A stretch of 64,000 bases of DNA from Streptomyces sp. NBC_00654 (GCF_026341775.1 NZ_JAPEOB010000001.1:3410001-3474000); one strand, 5' to 3'; shown: positions 26,420 through 36,280, counted from the first letter of the stretch. A program made the numbers and translations. The notes: generated by a model not told the origin, from the sequence alone.

Positions 26420-27392
26420 GAAGCCGCCCGCCAGTCCCGTCCCCAGCACGGAACCGGCGAAGAAGACCACCCGCAGCGCCCGCAACGCCCGCTCCGGGCG
26501 CGCAGCGAAGTCCGACGGCCGCCCGCCGTGGATGGAACGGCCCACCCGGCTCGGCCAGTTCGCCAAGGGCCTCGCCATCGTGGTCGTGGTCGCCGCCGTC
26601 GCGTATCCGCTGCTCGGAGTGATCGGCACGAGCTTCGCCTCGCAGAGCGACATCATCCGCTCCACCGGCCTCGTCCTGTGGCCCGACCACCCCACCCTGG
26701 ACGCCTACCGCACCATCTTCACCGGCGGCGTCGTCAGCCGGGCGCTGCTCGTCAGCATCGGCATCACCCTCGTCGGCACACTCGCCAGCCTGCTCGTCAC
26801 CGTCGGCATGGCCTACGGGCTCTCCCGCCGCGACGTCACCGGCTCCCGCTTCATCCTGATGATCGCGCTGTTCACCATGCTCTTCAACGCGGGCATCATC
26901 CCCAACTTCCTCCTGGTCAAGGGTCTCGGCCTGTACGACACCTACGCGGCGCTCGTCATGCCCACCCTGGTCAGCGCCTTCAACCTGGTCGTCCTGCGGT
27001 CCTTCTTCATGAACCTGCCGGAGGAGCTGTACGACGCGGCGAAGGTCGACGGCGCCGGGGACTTCCGCATCCTCGTACGGATCGTCCTGCCGCTGTCCAA
27101 GGCCGTCCTCGCCGTGATCAGCCTCTTCTACGCGGTGACCTACTGGAACGCCTTCTTCAACGCGCTGCTGTACCTCAACGACTCCGACAAGTGGCCGCTG
27201 CCCATGGTGCTGCGGACGTACGTCCTCCAGGGCCAGAGCCTCAACAGCGCCTCGGCCGGCGAGGCCCTCGCCCCGCAGCAGGCCGTGCAGATGGCCGTCC
27301 TCGTGATCGCCGTCGTACCGATCCTGCTCGTCTACCCCTTCCTCCAGCGCTACTTCACCAAGGGCGTGCTCACCGGCGCCATCAAGGGCTGA
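26406..27392 (+). CDS. LplC-type sugar ABC transporter permease
   Basis: The 328-residue protein has six predicted TM segments and an EAA-type loop (DAAKVDGAGDFRILVRIVLP). It partners the preceding LplB-like permease. The start is a GTG at 26406, inside the end of the previous gene, giving VLTAEKPP; this agrees with a short cytoplasmic N-terminus before TM1. Open frame extending upstream is a shadow of the neighbouring gene. Confidence 0.92.
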   Translation: MLTAEKPPASPVPSTEPAKKTTRSARNARSGRAAKSDGRPPWMERPTRLGQFAKGLAIVVVVAAVAYPLLGVIGTSFASQSDIIRSTGLVLWPDHPTLDAYRTIFTGGVVSRALLVSIGITLVGTLASLLVTVGMAYGLSRRDVTGSRFILMIALFTMLFNAGIIPNFLLVKGLGLYDTYAALVMPTLVSAFNLVVLRSFFMNLPEELYDAAKVDGAGDFRILVRIVLPLSKAVLAVISLFYAVTYWNAFFNALLYLNDSDKWPLPMVLRTYVLQGQSLNSASAGEALAPQQAVQMAVLVIAVVPILLVYPFLQRYFTKGVLTGAIKG

Positions 27393-27441
27393 GCGCGACC
27401 GCCCCGGACCTTTCCTCCTCCCCTTCTCCCAAGGAGATCCT

Positions 27442-29115
27442 GTGTCGAGCTCCACCCCCATCAACCGCAGATCCCTGTTCCGCATGGGTGCGGGCCTCGG
27501 TCTCGGGCTTGCCGCCGCCCCGCTGCTCGCCGCGTGCGGCGACGGCGGCACCGTGGCCAAGGCGGAGGCCAAGAGCGCCTCGCTGCTGCCCACCACGGCG
27601 ATCCGCAACATCGGCCTCAAGCCCGACCTGGCCGCGACCGCCGCCGGCGTACCGCAGGGCTTCTTCGGCTACCCGGCCAAGCCGCTGCGCGCGACGAAGA
27701 ACACCCTGCTCAAGGGGGCCGCCCCGATCAGCGCCACCATGGAGACCTTCTCGCCGCCGCCGCCGGCCCGGGGCAAGAACGCCGCCTGGCAGAGCATCGA
27801 GAAGCTTCTCGGCGGCCAGGTGAACATCACCGCCGTCCCCGCCGACGACTACGGCACCAAGTTCTCCACGATGGTGGCCAGCGACAGCCTGCCCGACCTC
27901 TTCATGTACCCCGAGGTCGGCGGCGTCGACAACAAGTCCGCCTTCCTCCGGGCCAAGTGCGCCGACCTGACCCCGTACCTCGCCGGGGACAAGATCAAGG
28001 ACTACCCGAACCTGGCCGCGATCCCGAAGGGCGCCTGGCAGGCCGCGATCTTCGGCGGCAAGCTCTACGGCATCCCGATCGCCCGCACCGGCACCGGCGG
28101 CGCCGGCTTCTACCGCCACGATCTCTTCGAGGAGATCGGCATCACGAGCCTCGACCAGATCACCGGCCTCGACCGCTTCGTCGAGGCGTGCAAGGAGCTG
28201 ACCCGCCCCAAGAAGGACCAGTACGCCATCATCGCGGGCGCCAACAACGTCCTCGCGATGTCGGCCGGAGCGCCGTACTCCTGGCGGCTCGACGCGAAGA
28301 CCGGGAAATTCACCCTCGATCTGGAGACCCCCGAGTACCGCAGCGCCATCGAGACGGCACGCTCGCTGTACAAGTCGGGCTGCTACTACCCCGGCACCCT
28401 CCAGATGTCCGGGGCGCAGAAGGCCCAGTACACGGACATGTTCAAGAACGGCAAGGGGGCGTACGTCTACGACGGCATGCCCACCTACCTGGCGCCCGGT
28501 GTGGGCTACATCGCCGCGATGAAGGCGATCGACAAGACGTACGACCCGCGGCCCTTCGTGCCGTTCGGCGAGAGTGCCGTCGCCTGGATGGACAACGTCA
28601 AGCTGGAGAACACCCATGTGAAGAAGGCGTCCGGCGAGCGGGTGCGACAGATCCTCGCGCTGGCCGACTTCGCCGCCTCGCCGTTCGGCAGCGAGGAGTA
28701 CACGCTGATCAACTACGGCGTCGAAGGAACGGACTTCACCCGCGACGCCAAGGGCAACCCGGCGCTCACCAAGCAGGGCACCCAGGACGTCACGGTGCCG
28801 TGGAAGTTCATGGCCTCCGCCGTCCCCGCGATCTACAGCGCCGACTCCGAGCAGGGCGTGCGCCACGTCCACGAGGCGTTCACCACGATGGTCCCGATGA
28901 TGGAGCAGGACCCGACGCTCCAGTACTCCTCTCCCACCTGGGACTCCAAGGGCTACGGCAGCCTCTACTCGTTCAAGCAGGACGCGCTCAAGGACATCGT
29001 CGCGGGCCGCAAGCCCATGTCCGCGTACGACCAGCTGCTCAAGGACTACCTGGCCAAGGGCGGCGAGCAGGCCCGCGGCGAGTTCGAAGAGGCCTTCCAG
29101 AAGGGGAAGAAGTGA
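27442..29115 (+). CDS. LplA-type extracellular solute-binding lipoprotein
   Basis: The 557-residue product starts at a GTG with AAGGAG. Its signal combines a twin-arginine motif (NRRSLFRMG) with a lipobox LLAACG, giving an acylated Cys32, so it is anchored outside the membrane. The body resembles large family-1-like oligosaccharide binding proteins of LplA type (VPADDYGTKFSTMVASDSLPDLFMYPE). It delivers the glycan fragment to the two permeases. The next gene overlaps its stop (GTGA). Confidence 0.92.
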   Translation: MSSSTPINRRSLFRMGAGLGLGLAAAPLLAACGDGGTVAKAEAKSASLLPTTAIRNIGLKPDLAATAAGVPQGFFGYPAKPLRATKNTLLKGAAPISATMETFSPPPPARGKNAAWQSIEKLLGGQVNITAVPADDYGTKFSTMVASDSLPDLFMYPEVGGVDNKSAFLRAKCADLTPYLAGDKIKDYPNLAAIPKGAWQAAIFGGKLYGIPIARTGTGGAGFYRHDLFEEIGITSLDQITGLDRFVEACKELTRPKKDQYAIIAGANNVLAMSAGAPYSWRLDAKTGKFTLDLETPEYRSAIETARSLYKSGCYYPGTLQMSGAQKAQYTDMFKNGKGAYVYDGMPTYLAPGVGYIAAMKAIDKTYDPRPFVPFGESAVAWMDNVKLENTHVKKASGERVRQILALADFAASPFGSEEYTLINYGVEGTDFTRDAKGNPALTKQGTQDVTVPWKFMASAVPAIYSADSEQGVRHVHEAFTTMVPMMEQDPTLQYSSPTWDSKGYGSLYSFKQDALKDIVAGRKPMSAYDQLLKDYLAKGGEQARGEFEEAFQKGKK

Positions 29116-30578
29116 CAACGCGACGCTCACTCCTCGGGCTCGGCGGCGCGGCGGTCGCCGCGGCCGTGGCCGTACCCGTCCTCGGTACGCCCGCAACGGC
29201 CCGCCCGCACCGCTTCGACCCGAGGCCCGGCTCGGACGGAGTCGGCGACCCGCTCTTCCCGACGCTCGGCAACGGCGGCTACCAGGTCCTCCACTACGAC
29301 CTCACCTTCGACTTCACCCCGGTGACGTACGACTTCACCGGCGTCGTGAGGATGAGCGCCCGCGCCACCCAGGACCTGTCCGCGTTCAACCTGGACACCG
29401 ACGGCCACACCATCGAGGCCATCACCGTCCAGGGACGTACGGCCACCTGGGAACTGACCGCCGGCCAGAGCGGCCAGGAACTCACCGTCACCCCGGCCCG
29501 CGCCCTGCGCGACGGCCAGGCGTTCACCGTCGAGGTCCGCTACCGGGGCAACGGCAAGGCGCCCCGGCTCGGTCTCACCGGCTGGAAGTTCGGCACCGAC
29601 GGCGGCTTCGCCTCCGCCGCCCAGTCCTCCCGCGCCGACACCTTCCTGCCCTGCAACGACACCCCGTCGGACAAGGCGACCTGGACCTTCCACATCAGTG
29701 CCCCCAAGGGCTTCGTCGCCACCGCCAACGGCGAACTGCTGCACCGGACCCCGCGCGCCGACGGCTCCACCGTCTGGCACTTCGCGCTCCGCGAGCGGAT
29801 GGCGACCGAACTGATCGGCATCGCCGTCGTCAAGGGCACCTACCTGTACGGCACCGGCCACCGCGGACTGCCGCTGCGCCACATCGTGCCCCAGGGCCTG
29901 GAGGACACCTACGCCCCGATCGTCGCCCGCACCGCCGACCATCTGGCCTGGTGCGAGGCGAAGTTCGGCCGCTACCCGTTCTCCGTCTACGGCGTCCACA
30001 TCTACGACGGCTACACCGACGCGCTGGAGAACCAGACCCTCTCGCTCTTCTCCACCAACTGGTTCAAGCCCAACGCCAACGGACAGCCGGGCTACGAGAC
30101 CACCATGGTCCATGAGCTGGTCCACCAGTGGTGGGGCGATTCCGTGACCCCCGCCGACTGGCAGCAGGCCTGGCTCAACGAGGGCCCCGCCGTCTACTAC
30201 GCCGCCCTCTACGGCGAGGAGCGCGGCTGGTCCGTCCTCGCCGACAAGATGAGGGCCACCTACGGCAAGCTCGACGCGATCCGCGCCAAGGACGGCCCGC
30301 CCGGACTGCCCAAGGCGCTCGGCGGCACCAACATCTACGACGGCGGCGCCCTGGTCCTGTACGCCCTGCGCCGGCAGATCGGCGACCGGGACTTCGACCG
30401 CGTGATGCGGCTGTGGCCCCAGCGGCACAAGGACGGCAACGTCTCCAGCGAGGACTTCATCCGGCACACCGTCAAGGTCACCGGCAGGAAGTCGCTCGAC
30501 CCGTTCCTGCGCGACTGGCTCTTCGGAGCCGTGAACCCGCCCATGCCCGGCCACCCCGACTGGAAGGCCACCGCGTGA
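29112..30578 (+). CDS. secreted M1-family metallopeptidase
   Basis: The 488-residue product starts at a GTG overlapping the binding-protein stop. It has a Tat signal (TRRSLLGLGG, then an Ala-rich segment). The zinc site is HELVH (334-338) in MVHELVHQWWGDS, with the third ligand Glu357 in WLNEGPA, the gluzincin spacing HExxH-18-E. The N-terminal beta domain (YDLTFDFTPVTYDFTGVVRMSARA) is also M1-like. It lacks the long C-terminal domain of large aminopeptidases. Its position in a sugar-import operon is unusual and, with the M60 protease and PL8 lyase, suggests dismantling of glycoprotein or proteoglycan. Confidence 0.9.
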   Translation: MTTRRSLLGLGGAAVAAAVAVPVLGTPATARPHRFDPRPGSDGVGDPLFPTLGNGGYQVLHYDLTFDFTPVTYDFTGVVRMSARATQDLSAFNLDTDGHTIEAITVQGRTATWELTAGQSGQELTVTPARALRDGQAFTVEVRYRGNGKAPRLGLTGWKFGTDGGFASAAQSSRADTFLPCNDTPSDKATWTFHISAPKGFVATANGELLHRTPRADGSTVWHFALRERMATELIGIAVVKGTYLYGTGHRGLPLRHIVPQGLEDTYAPIVARTADHLAWCEAKFGRYPFSVYGVHIYDGYTDALENQTLSLFSTNWFKPNANGQPGYETTMVHELVHQWWGDSVTPADWQQAWLNEGPAVYYAALYGEERGWSVLADKMRATYGKLDAIRAKDGPPGLPKALGGTNIYDGGALVLYALRRQIGDRDFDRVMRLWPQRHKDGNVSSEDFIRHTVKVTGRKSLDPFLRDWLFGAVNPPMPGHPDWKATA

Positions 30579-32788
30579 ACCGCACCGCGCACCTCCTGCG
30601 GGGAACCGCCGCAGCCGTCACCACCACCTTCCTCGCGGCACTCCTCGCGGCCCCCACCGCCCAGGCCGCCCCCGGGACCCGCACCCTGTACGCGGGCCCC
30701 GACGGGCGCGGCACCTCCTGCACGGCCTCCAGGCCCTGCTCCGTCGAAGGCGCCCGGGTCCGGGCCCGCACCGAGGGCGGCCGGGACGTCCGGGTACTCC
30801 TCAAGGGAGGTACGTACCGGCTGACGGAGCCGCTGGAGCTCGGCGCCGAGGACTCCGGGAAGAACGGCCGCACCGTCACCTGGACCGCGGCCCCCGGCGC
30901 CCGTCCCGTCCTGTCCGGCGGGCGCGACCTCACCGGCTGGCAGCGCGACGCCGACGGCACCTGGACCGCCCCCGTCCCCGAGGGCGTCACCCCGCGCCAG
31001 CTCTTCATCGACGGACGGCGGGCCGTCCGGGCCCGGGGCGAGGCCTGCGCGGCCGCCGTCTGCGACGCCACGACGACGGGGATGACCGGCGCCGGCGCCA
31101 CCGGCATCGCCCGGTGGCAGCGCCCCACCGACGCCGAAGTGGTGATCCGGGTCCGCTGGCGCAACTACCACTGCCGTATCGCGGGCGTCAGCGGCGACGT
31201 CATGACCTTCGCCCAGCCCTGCTGGACCAACTCCGCGAGCGGCACCGACCGCACCGGTCCCTCCTGGGACTCCACCACGGTCGACTCCGCCCGCTACAGC
31301 GGGGTCGCCTTCTTCGAGAACGCTCCCGAACTCCTCGACACACCCGGCGAGTTCACCTGGAACTCCGAAGCCCGCACGGTCACCTACCTGCCGCGCGAGG
31401 GCGAGAACATGCGCCGCGCCCAGGTGGTCACCCCGCACACCGAACAGCTCCTCGTCATGGACGGCGCCCACGACATCACGGTCAGCGGCATCGGCTTCGC
31501 GTACGCGGCCTACCGGCAGCCCGGAACCGACGAGGGCTACGCGGGCATGCAGGCCGGTCTCACCCTCACCGGCGCCACCGGCCCCGTCGACCACGCGGGC
31601 CGCTACTACACCAAGCCCGCCGCGGCACTCACCGTGCGCGGCGGCCGGCGTGTCAGCATCGACGGCGCGCGCTTCGAGCACCTCGGCGGGGCGGGCGCGA
31701 TCCTCGAAGCCGGCACCAAGGACAGCGCCCTGACCCGGTCCTCCTTCACCGACCTGTCCTCCGGCGCGGTGTACGTCGGTGACACGGAGCCGCTGCCCGG
31801 TACGGCGCTCGCGGGCGAACGGAACACCGTCGCGTACAACACGATCCGCCGCTCCGGCGTCGAGTACACCGACTCGGTGGGCATCTGGGCCGGATACGAG
31901 GCCGGGCTGACCGTCGACCACAACACCCTGGAACACCTGCCGTACTCCGGCATCTCCGTCGGCTGGGGCTGGAACCAGCCCGAGGCCCAGAAGTCCGTCC
32001 TGCGCGACAACAAGGTGACGGACAACCGCATCACCGACGTGATGGAAGTGGCCCAGGAGCAGCACGACGGCGGCGCGATCTACACCCAGGGCGCCCAGCC
32101 CGGCACCCTCCTGTCCGGCAATTACATCAACCGCTCCGCCTTCGGCAACACCGAGCGCGACGGCAACGGCATCTACCTCGACGAACAGTCCTCGCACATC
32201 CTCGTCGAGAAGAACGTCATCACCCGTATCGGCTACAAGTGGGTCTCCAACTGGGCGGACTACGGCATCCGGAACACCGCCCGCGGCAACTGGACCGACA
32301 CCGCGGCACCCGCCCTCGGCGGCACCGGCTCCGTCATGACGGACAACCTCACCGGCCTCGACCGGCTGCCGGCCGCCGCACTGGCCGTCGCCTCCCGGGC
32401 CGGCGCCCACGGCGGACGCGTCGAGCAGCTGCGCACCGACCTGGCCCGTACGGGCACCGCGACCCAGTCCTCGACCGACGGGACGGCCACCGCCGCCCTC
32501 GCCCTGGACGCGGACACCAACACCGACACCCGCACCCTCGCCGAGGCGGGAGCCTGGTGGCAGGTCGACCTCGGTACGAAGCGGCGCGTCCGTCAGATCG
32601 AGATCTGGAACAACGCCTCCTCCACGACGGCCGACTTCGACGTCATCACGGACGACGGGTCCGTCCACGTCGGCGGAAAGTCCTTGCGCCCGACCGTTCT
32701 GGACCTGGACAGCACCACCCGCACCGTGAAGATCAGGGTCGCGGGAACCGGACGCGTCGCCCTCTCCCAGGTCCTCGTCCACCCCTGA
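30575..32788 (+). CDS. secreted right-handed beta-helix protein with C-terminal F5/8-type (discoidin) domain
   Basis: The 737-residue product starts at a GTG overlapping the M1 stop and has a Sec signal (LLRGTAAAVTTTFLAALLAAPTAQA). The middle is a parallel beta-helix with repeating short strands and Asn ladders (GIGFAYAAYRQPG, NTVAYNTIRRSGVEYTDSVGIWAG, GAIYTQGAQPG), as in polysaccharide lyases and glycoside hydrolases that degrade uronate polymers. The last 130 residues (ATQSSTDGTATAALALDADT, WWQVDLGTKRRVRQIEIW) form a carbohydrate-binding F5/8-type domain. Enzymatic class is not assignable by eye. Confidence 0.82.
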   Translation: MNRTAHLLRGTAAAVTTTFLAALLAAPTAQAAPGTRTLYAGPDGRGTSCTASRPCSVEGARVRARTEGGRDVRVLLKGGTYRLTEPLELGAEDSGKNGRTVTWTAAPGARPVLSGGRDLTGWQRDADGTWTAPVPEGVTPRQLFIDGRRAVRARGEACAAAVCDATTTGMTGAGATGIARWQRPTDAEVVIRVRWRNYHCRIAGVSGDVMTFAQPCWTNSASGTDRTGPSWDSTTVDSARYSGVAFFENAPELLDTPGEFTWNSEARTVTYLPREGENMRRAQVVTPHTEQLLVMDGAHDITVSGIGFAYAAYRQPGTDEGYAGMQAGLTLTGATGPVDHAGRYYTKPAAALTVRGGRRVSIDGARFEHLGGAGAILEAGTKDSALTRSSFTDLSSGAVYVGDTEPLPGTALAGERNTVAYNTIRRSGVEYTDSVGIWAGYEAGLTVDHNTLEHLPYSGISVGWGWNQPEAQKSVLRDNKVTDNRITDVMEVAQEQHDGGAIYTQGAQPGTLLSGNYINRSAFGNTERDGNGIYLDEQSSHILVEKNVITRIGYKWVSNWADYGIRNTARGNWTDTAAPALGGTGSVMTDNLTGLDRLPAAALAVASRAGAHGGRVEQLRTDLARTGTATQSSTDGTATAALALDADTNTDTRTLAEAGAWWQVDLGTKRRVRQIEIWNNASSTTADFDVITDDGSVHVGGKSLRPTVLDLDSTTRTVKIRVAGTGRVALSQVLVHP

Positions 32789-32829
32789 CACCGGCCACCA
32801 CGCACCACTGAACAACGAAGGAAGACCTC

Positions 32830-34020
32830 ATGACCGACCTCCGTATCGGCGTGCTCGGCTACGGCCTGCGCGGCTCACTCGCCCGCACCGCCCACCGGCC
32901 CGGCTCCGGCGCCCGCGTCACCGCGCTGGCGGAACCGGACCCCCGCGCCCGTACGGAGGCGGCCGCGGCCTTCCCGGGCGCGGCCATGTCCGCCGGCCAC
33001 CGCACGGTCATCGAGGACCCGGACATCGACGCGGTCCTGGTCCTCACCCCCGACCACACCCACGCGGACCTGGCCTGCGAAGCACTCCGGGCGGGCAAGC
33101 CGGTCTTCGTCGAGAAGCCCCTCGACATCAGCGTCGAGCGCTGCGACACCATCCTGCGCACGGCGTACGAGACCGGGACCCGGCTCTACATCGGGCACAA
33201 CATGCGCCACATGCCCGTCGTCAGACTGATGCGCGACCTGATCCGCGACGGCGCCATCGGCGAGATAAAGACCGTCTGGATCCGGCACTTCGTCGGATAC
33301 GGCGGCGACTGGTACTTCAAGGACTGGCACGCCGAACGGCGTTACACCACCGGGCTGCTGCTCCAGAAGGCGGCCCACGACATCGACGTCCTGCACTGGC
33401 TGGCCGGCGGCTACGCCAAGGACGTGCAGGCGCTCGGCGACCTGATGGTCTACGGCGACAACCCGCACCGGCGCGAGCCGGGGGAGCCCAAGGCGGACGA
33501 CTGGTACACCAAGGACGGCCACTGGCCCCCGCACACCCAGCGGGCGCTCAACCCCGTCATCGACGTCGAGGACGTGTCGCTGCTCAACATGCGCCTCGAC
33601 AACGGGGTGCTGGCCTCCTACCAGCAGTGCCATTTCACCCCCGACTACTGGCGCAACTACACGGTCATCGGCGACGCGGGCCGCCTGGAGAACTTCGGCG
33701 ACGGCCCCGGCGGCTGTGTGAAGGTCTGGAACACCCGGCGCTCCGGCTACCGCCCCGAGGCGGACGAGACCCATGAGATCCCCGCCGCCGAGGACAACGC
33801 CGGGCACGGCGGCGCCGACCCGCTGCTCGTGGACGAGTTCCTGCGATTCGTCCGGGAGGGCGGCCGTACCGACACCTCACCGGTGGCGGCCCGGATGGCG
33901 GTCGCGGCGGGCGTACGGGCCACGGCCTCGCTGCGCGACGGCGGCACCCCGGCCACGGTGCCCGCACTGGACCCGGAACTGGCGGCGTACTTCGAGCGGG
34001 GCCAGGTACGCGCGGACTGA
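32830..34020 (+). CDS. Gfo/Idh/MocA-family NAD(P)-dependent oxidoreductase
   Basis: The 396-residue product begins with a Rossmann motif (RIGVLGYGLRGSLARTAHR) and has the family signature PVFVEKPLDI. The next TRLYIGHNMRHMPV and LLLQKAAHDIDVLHWLAGG match the substrate side with the conserved His of the DIDVLHWL region. These enzymes oxidise or reduce sugars and cyclitols. It follows the beta-helix gene by 41 bases with GAAGGAAG upstream, so it is the last gene of the importer operon and likely processes an imported sugar. Confidence 0.9.
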   Translation: MTDLRIGVLGYGLRGSLARTAHRPGSGARVTALAEPDPRARTEAAAAFPGAAMSAGHRTVIEDPDIDAVLVLTPDHTHADLACEALRAGKPVFVEKPLDISVERCDTILRTAYETGTRLYIGHNMRHMPVVRLMRDLIRDGAIGEIKTVWIRHFVGYGGDWYFKDWHAERRYTTGLLLQKAAHDIDVLHWLAGGYAKDVQALGDLMVYGDNPHRREPGEPKADDWYTKDGHWPPHTQRALNPVIDVEDVSLLNMRLDNGVLASYQQCHFTPDYWRNYTVIGDAGRLENFGDGPGGCVKVWNTRRSGYRPEADETHEIPAAEDNAGHGGADPLLVDEFLRFVREGGRTDTSPVAARMAVAAGVRATASLRDGGTPATVPALDPELAAYFERGQVRAD

Positions 34021-34152
34021 GAACGGCCCGCGCGGGGCTTGCGGCGTGGCGAGACCGGGACGGCCCATCGACCGTGCGTGCGGACAGTCAGCGGTGTGAC
34101 CCGCGCTCGCGGCGCGGGCCGCTCCCCGCGTCCGCCGCCGGCCGTCCGCCGC

Positions 34153-35052
34153 TCAGGCCGGCAGGAAGCCCGTGATCCGCTCGCGCAGACCGTGCGGGTC
34201 CAGTCCGTGCGCCGCCAGATGCTCGTCCATCTGCCCGTACCGCCGCAGCTCCGCCCGCCCCACCCCGAGGCCGAGCACCCGGTGGGGCAGCTCCGCGAGC
34301 GCGTCATTGGCCGCCGCCGTCGAGGTGCCCGCCAGATACGGCTCCACGATCACCACATCGGCGCCGGGACCCGCACCGACGGCCCGCCGCAGGCCGGCCG
34401 CGTCGAAGGGGCGCACCGTCGTGGCGTACAGCACGGTCACATCCAGGCCCTCGACCGCCGCCAGGACGTTGTCCAGCATGGGCCCGACCGCGACCACGGT
34501 GCCGCCCCGCCCCTCCCGTACGACGGTGAATCCGGTCCCGGTCACGGGCCGCCCCTCCCGGTTCGACTGGAGGGAGAGCCGGACATACACCCGGCCTTCC
34601 CCCGCCACCGCCCGCCGGAGCAGGGTCTCGGCCTCGTCGGGGTGGCCCGGCACCAGTACCGTCCAGTCGTCGAGCGTGTCCAGGAGCGCCACGTCGCCCG
34701 GGGACATATGGGTGAAGCCCCCGGCCGGCCAGTCGTACGACGCACCGGCACTGACCAGGACCGCGCCGAGGTTCTGGTGGCCGAGGTCCAGCTTGACCTG
34801 CTCGAACGGCCGCTCCACCAGGAAGCTGGCGAAGGTGTGCATCAGCGGCCGCATGCCCGTCAGCGCCATTCCGGCGCCCGCCCCGATCAGCAGTTGCTCC
34901 CGGATGCCCACATTGATCACCCGGTCCGGGTGGTTCCGCTCGGCCTGCCTGAAGCCGTCGCGGCTGATCTCGGCCAGCACCAGGGCCAGCCGGGGGTCCT
35001 CGTCCAGGAGCTGTGAGGTGGTGGCGATGAAACGGTCGCGCATGGTGTCCAT
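34153..35052 (-). CDS. transketolase C-terminal subunit (split transketolase)
   Basis: The 299-residue product covers the pyrimidine-binding and C-terminal domains of transketolase. It includes NHPDRVINVGIREQLLIGAGAGMA with the catalytic Glu equivalent in IREQ, and a C-terminal domain (DVTVLYATTVRPFDAAGLRR). It needs the N-terminal subunit encoded just upstream, 87 bases away. Split transketolases of this kind often serve specialised sugar pathways (for example apulose phosphate) rather than the central pentose phosphate pathway. GGAGG precedes the start. Confidence 0.9.
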   Translation of the reverse strand: MDTMRDRFIATTSQLLDEDPRLALVLAEISRDGFRQAERNHPDRVINVGIREQLLIGAGAGMALTGMRPLMHTFASFLVERPFEQVKLDLGHQNLGAVLVSAGASYDWPAGGFTHMSPGDVALLDTLDDWTVLVPGHPDEAETLLRRAVAGEGRVYVRLSLQSNREGRPVTGTGFTVVREGRGGTVVAVGPMLDNVLAAVEGLDVTVLYATTVRPFDAAGLRRAVGAGPGADVVIVEPYLAGTSTAAANDALAELPHRVLGLGVGRAELRRYGQMDEHLAAHGLDPHGLRERITGFLPA

Positions 35053-35139
35053 GAGGGTGTTCCTCCGTTGTGGCGGGTCGTGTCGGCGGTCCGGGCGGGC
35101 CGGGGCCGGCTGGGCGTCGTGCCCGTGCTGCGCGCGGTG

Positions 35140-35841
35140 TCAGCGCTCGGGGGCCACCCGCGCGACCACGGCCAGGGGGCGGCCCGGGTGCGGTGCGGTG
35201 CAGGCCGCGTACAGCGCCTCGTGGTCCCGTCCGTCCACGGTCACCGTGGACCATCCGGCCGCCTCGAACCGGGCGGCGATGCCGCCGGGCAGGGCATGGC
35301 TCGCGGAGGCGTTGTCGATCACCATGGTGTGCAGCTGTTCCAGCCCCGCGGGACCGGCGTAGGCGATCGCCTCGTGGTTGCTGCCCTCGTCGAGCTCCGC
35401 GTCCCCCGTCAGCACCCACACCCGCGGACCGGTGAGCCCCTGCGCCCGCAGTCCCAGCACGGTTCCCACGGCCAGCGGGAGCCCGTGGCCCAGCGAGCCG
35501 CTGCCGATCTCGGCGCCCGGGACCAGTACCCGGTCCGGGTGGTGTCCCAGCGGCGAGTCGTACGACCCGAAGCCGGGCAGCAGCTCCTCGCCGAAGAATC
35601 CGCGTGCCGCCAGAACGGCGTAGTACGCCATCGGCCCGTGCCCCTTGGAGAGGAGGAAGCGGTCCCGTCCGGGGTCGGCGACGGTCCCGGGGGTGACCCG
35701 CAGTACCCGGTCGTACAGCACCCACAGGGCGTCCAGCGTGGAATGGGCGGCCGGGCCGTGCTTCTCGTCGCCCGTCATCAGGCCGATCAGACGGTCCAGG
35801 TCCTGGTAGCCGCGTACCGGTGCGGCGGTCGTGTTCGTCAT
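35140..35841 (-). CDS. transketolase N-terminal subunit (split transketolase)
   Basis: The 233-residue product carries the TPP pyrophosphate-binding half: the FLLSKGHGPMAYYAVLAARG segment, LGHGLPLAVGTVLGL, and GDAELDEGSNHEAIAYAG leading to IDNASASH. It is the partner of the downstream C-terminal subunit. The ATG at 35841 has no ribosome-binding site and lies only about nine bases from a good -10 element, so the transcript is probably leaderless. It sits next to the importer operon and may process the imported sugar. Confidence 0.9.
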   Translation of the reverse strand: MTNTTAAPVRGYQDLDRLIGLMTGDEKHGPAAHSTLDALWVLYDRVLRVTPGTVADPGRDRFLLSKGHGPMAYYAVLAARGFFGEELLPGFGSYDSPLGHHPDRVLVPGAEIGSGSLGHGLPLAVGTVLGLRAQGLTGPRVWVLTGDAELDEGSNHEAIAYAGPAGLEQLHTMVIDNASASHALPGGIAARFEAAGWSTVTVDGRDHEALYAACTAPHPGRPLAVVARVAPER

Positions 35842-35879
35842 GCACACAGTGTCTAACCTCAACCAAGGTTGAGGTCAAG
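35842..35879 (-). promoter_or_regulatory. SoxR/MerR-type promoter of the split transketolase
   Basis: Reading leftwards: TTGACC (complement of 35873-35878), a 17-base spacer, then TAGACA (complement of 35850-35855). The spacer lies inside a perfect palindrome CCTCAACC-AA-GGTTGAGG at 35857-35874. Palindromes of the form CCTCAA...TTGAGG inside the spacer are the hallmark of SoxR and related MerR-family regulators. No MerR-family gene lies in the window, so the regulator is unknown. Confidence 0.65.
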
Positions 35880-35968
35880 GAACGAAAGCCGTTCGTGAGC
35901 ACCCGTTCAAGTGCGGTATTGTTCTCATGCGCGTTCGGCCAGGGGAAAAGCCCAGGTCAGACAAGCAA

Positions 35969-36278
<310 letters not shown>

Positions 36279-36280
<2 letters not shown>

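Noticed and set aside
27534..30578. 1014-codon plus-strand frame that could look like a large fusion with the M1 peptidase.
   Set aside because: The first half is a shadow of the solute-binding protein gene; only the part from 29112 is a real gene with its own Tat signal.
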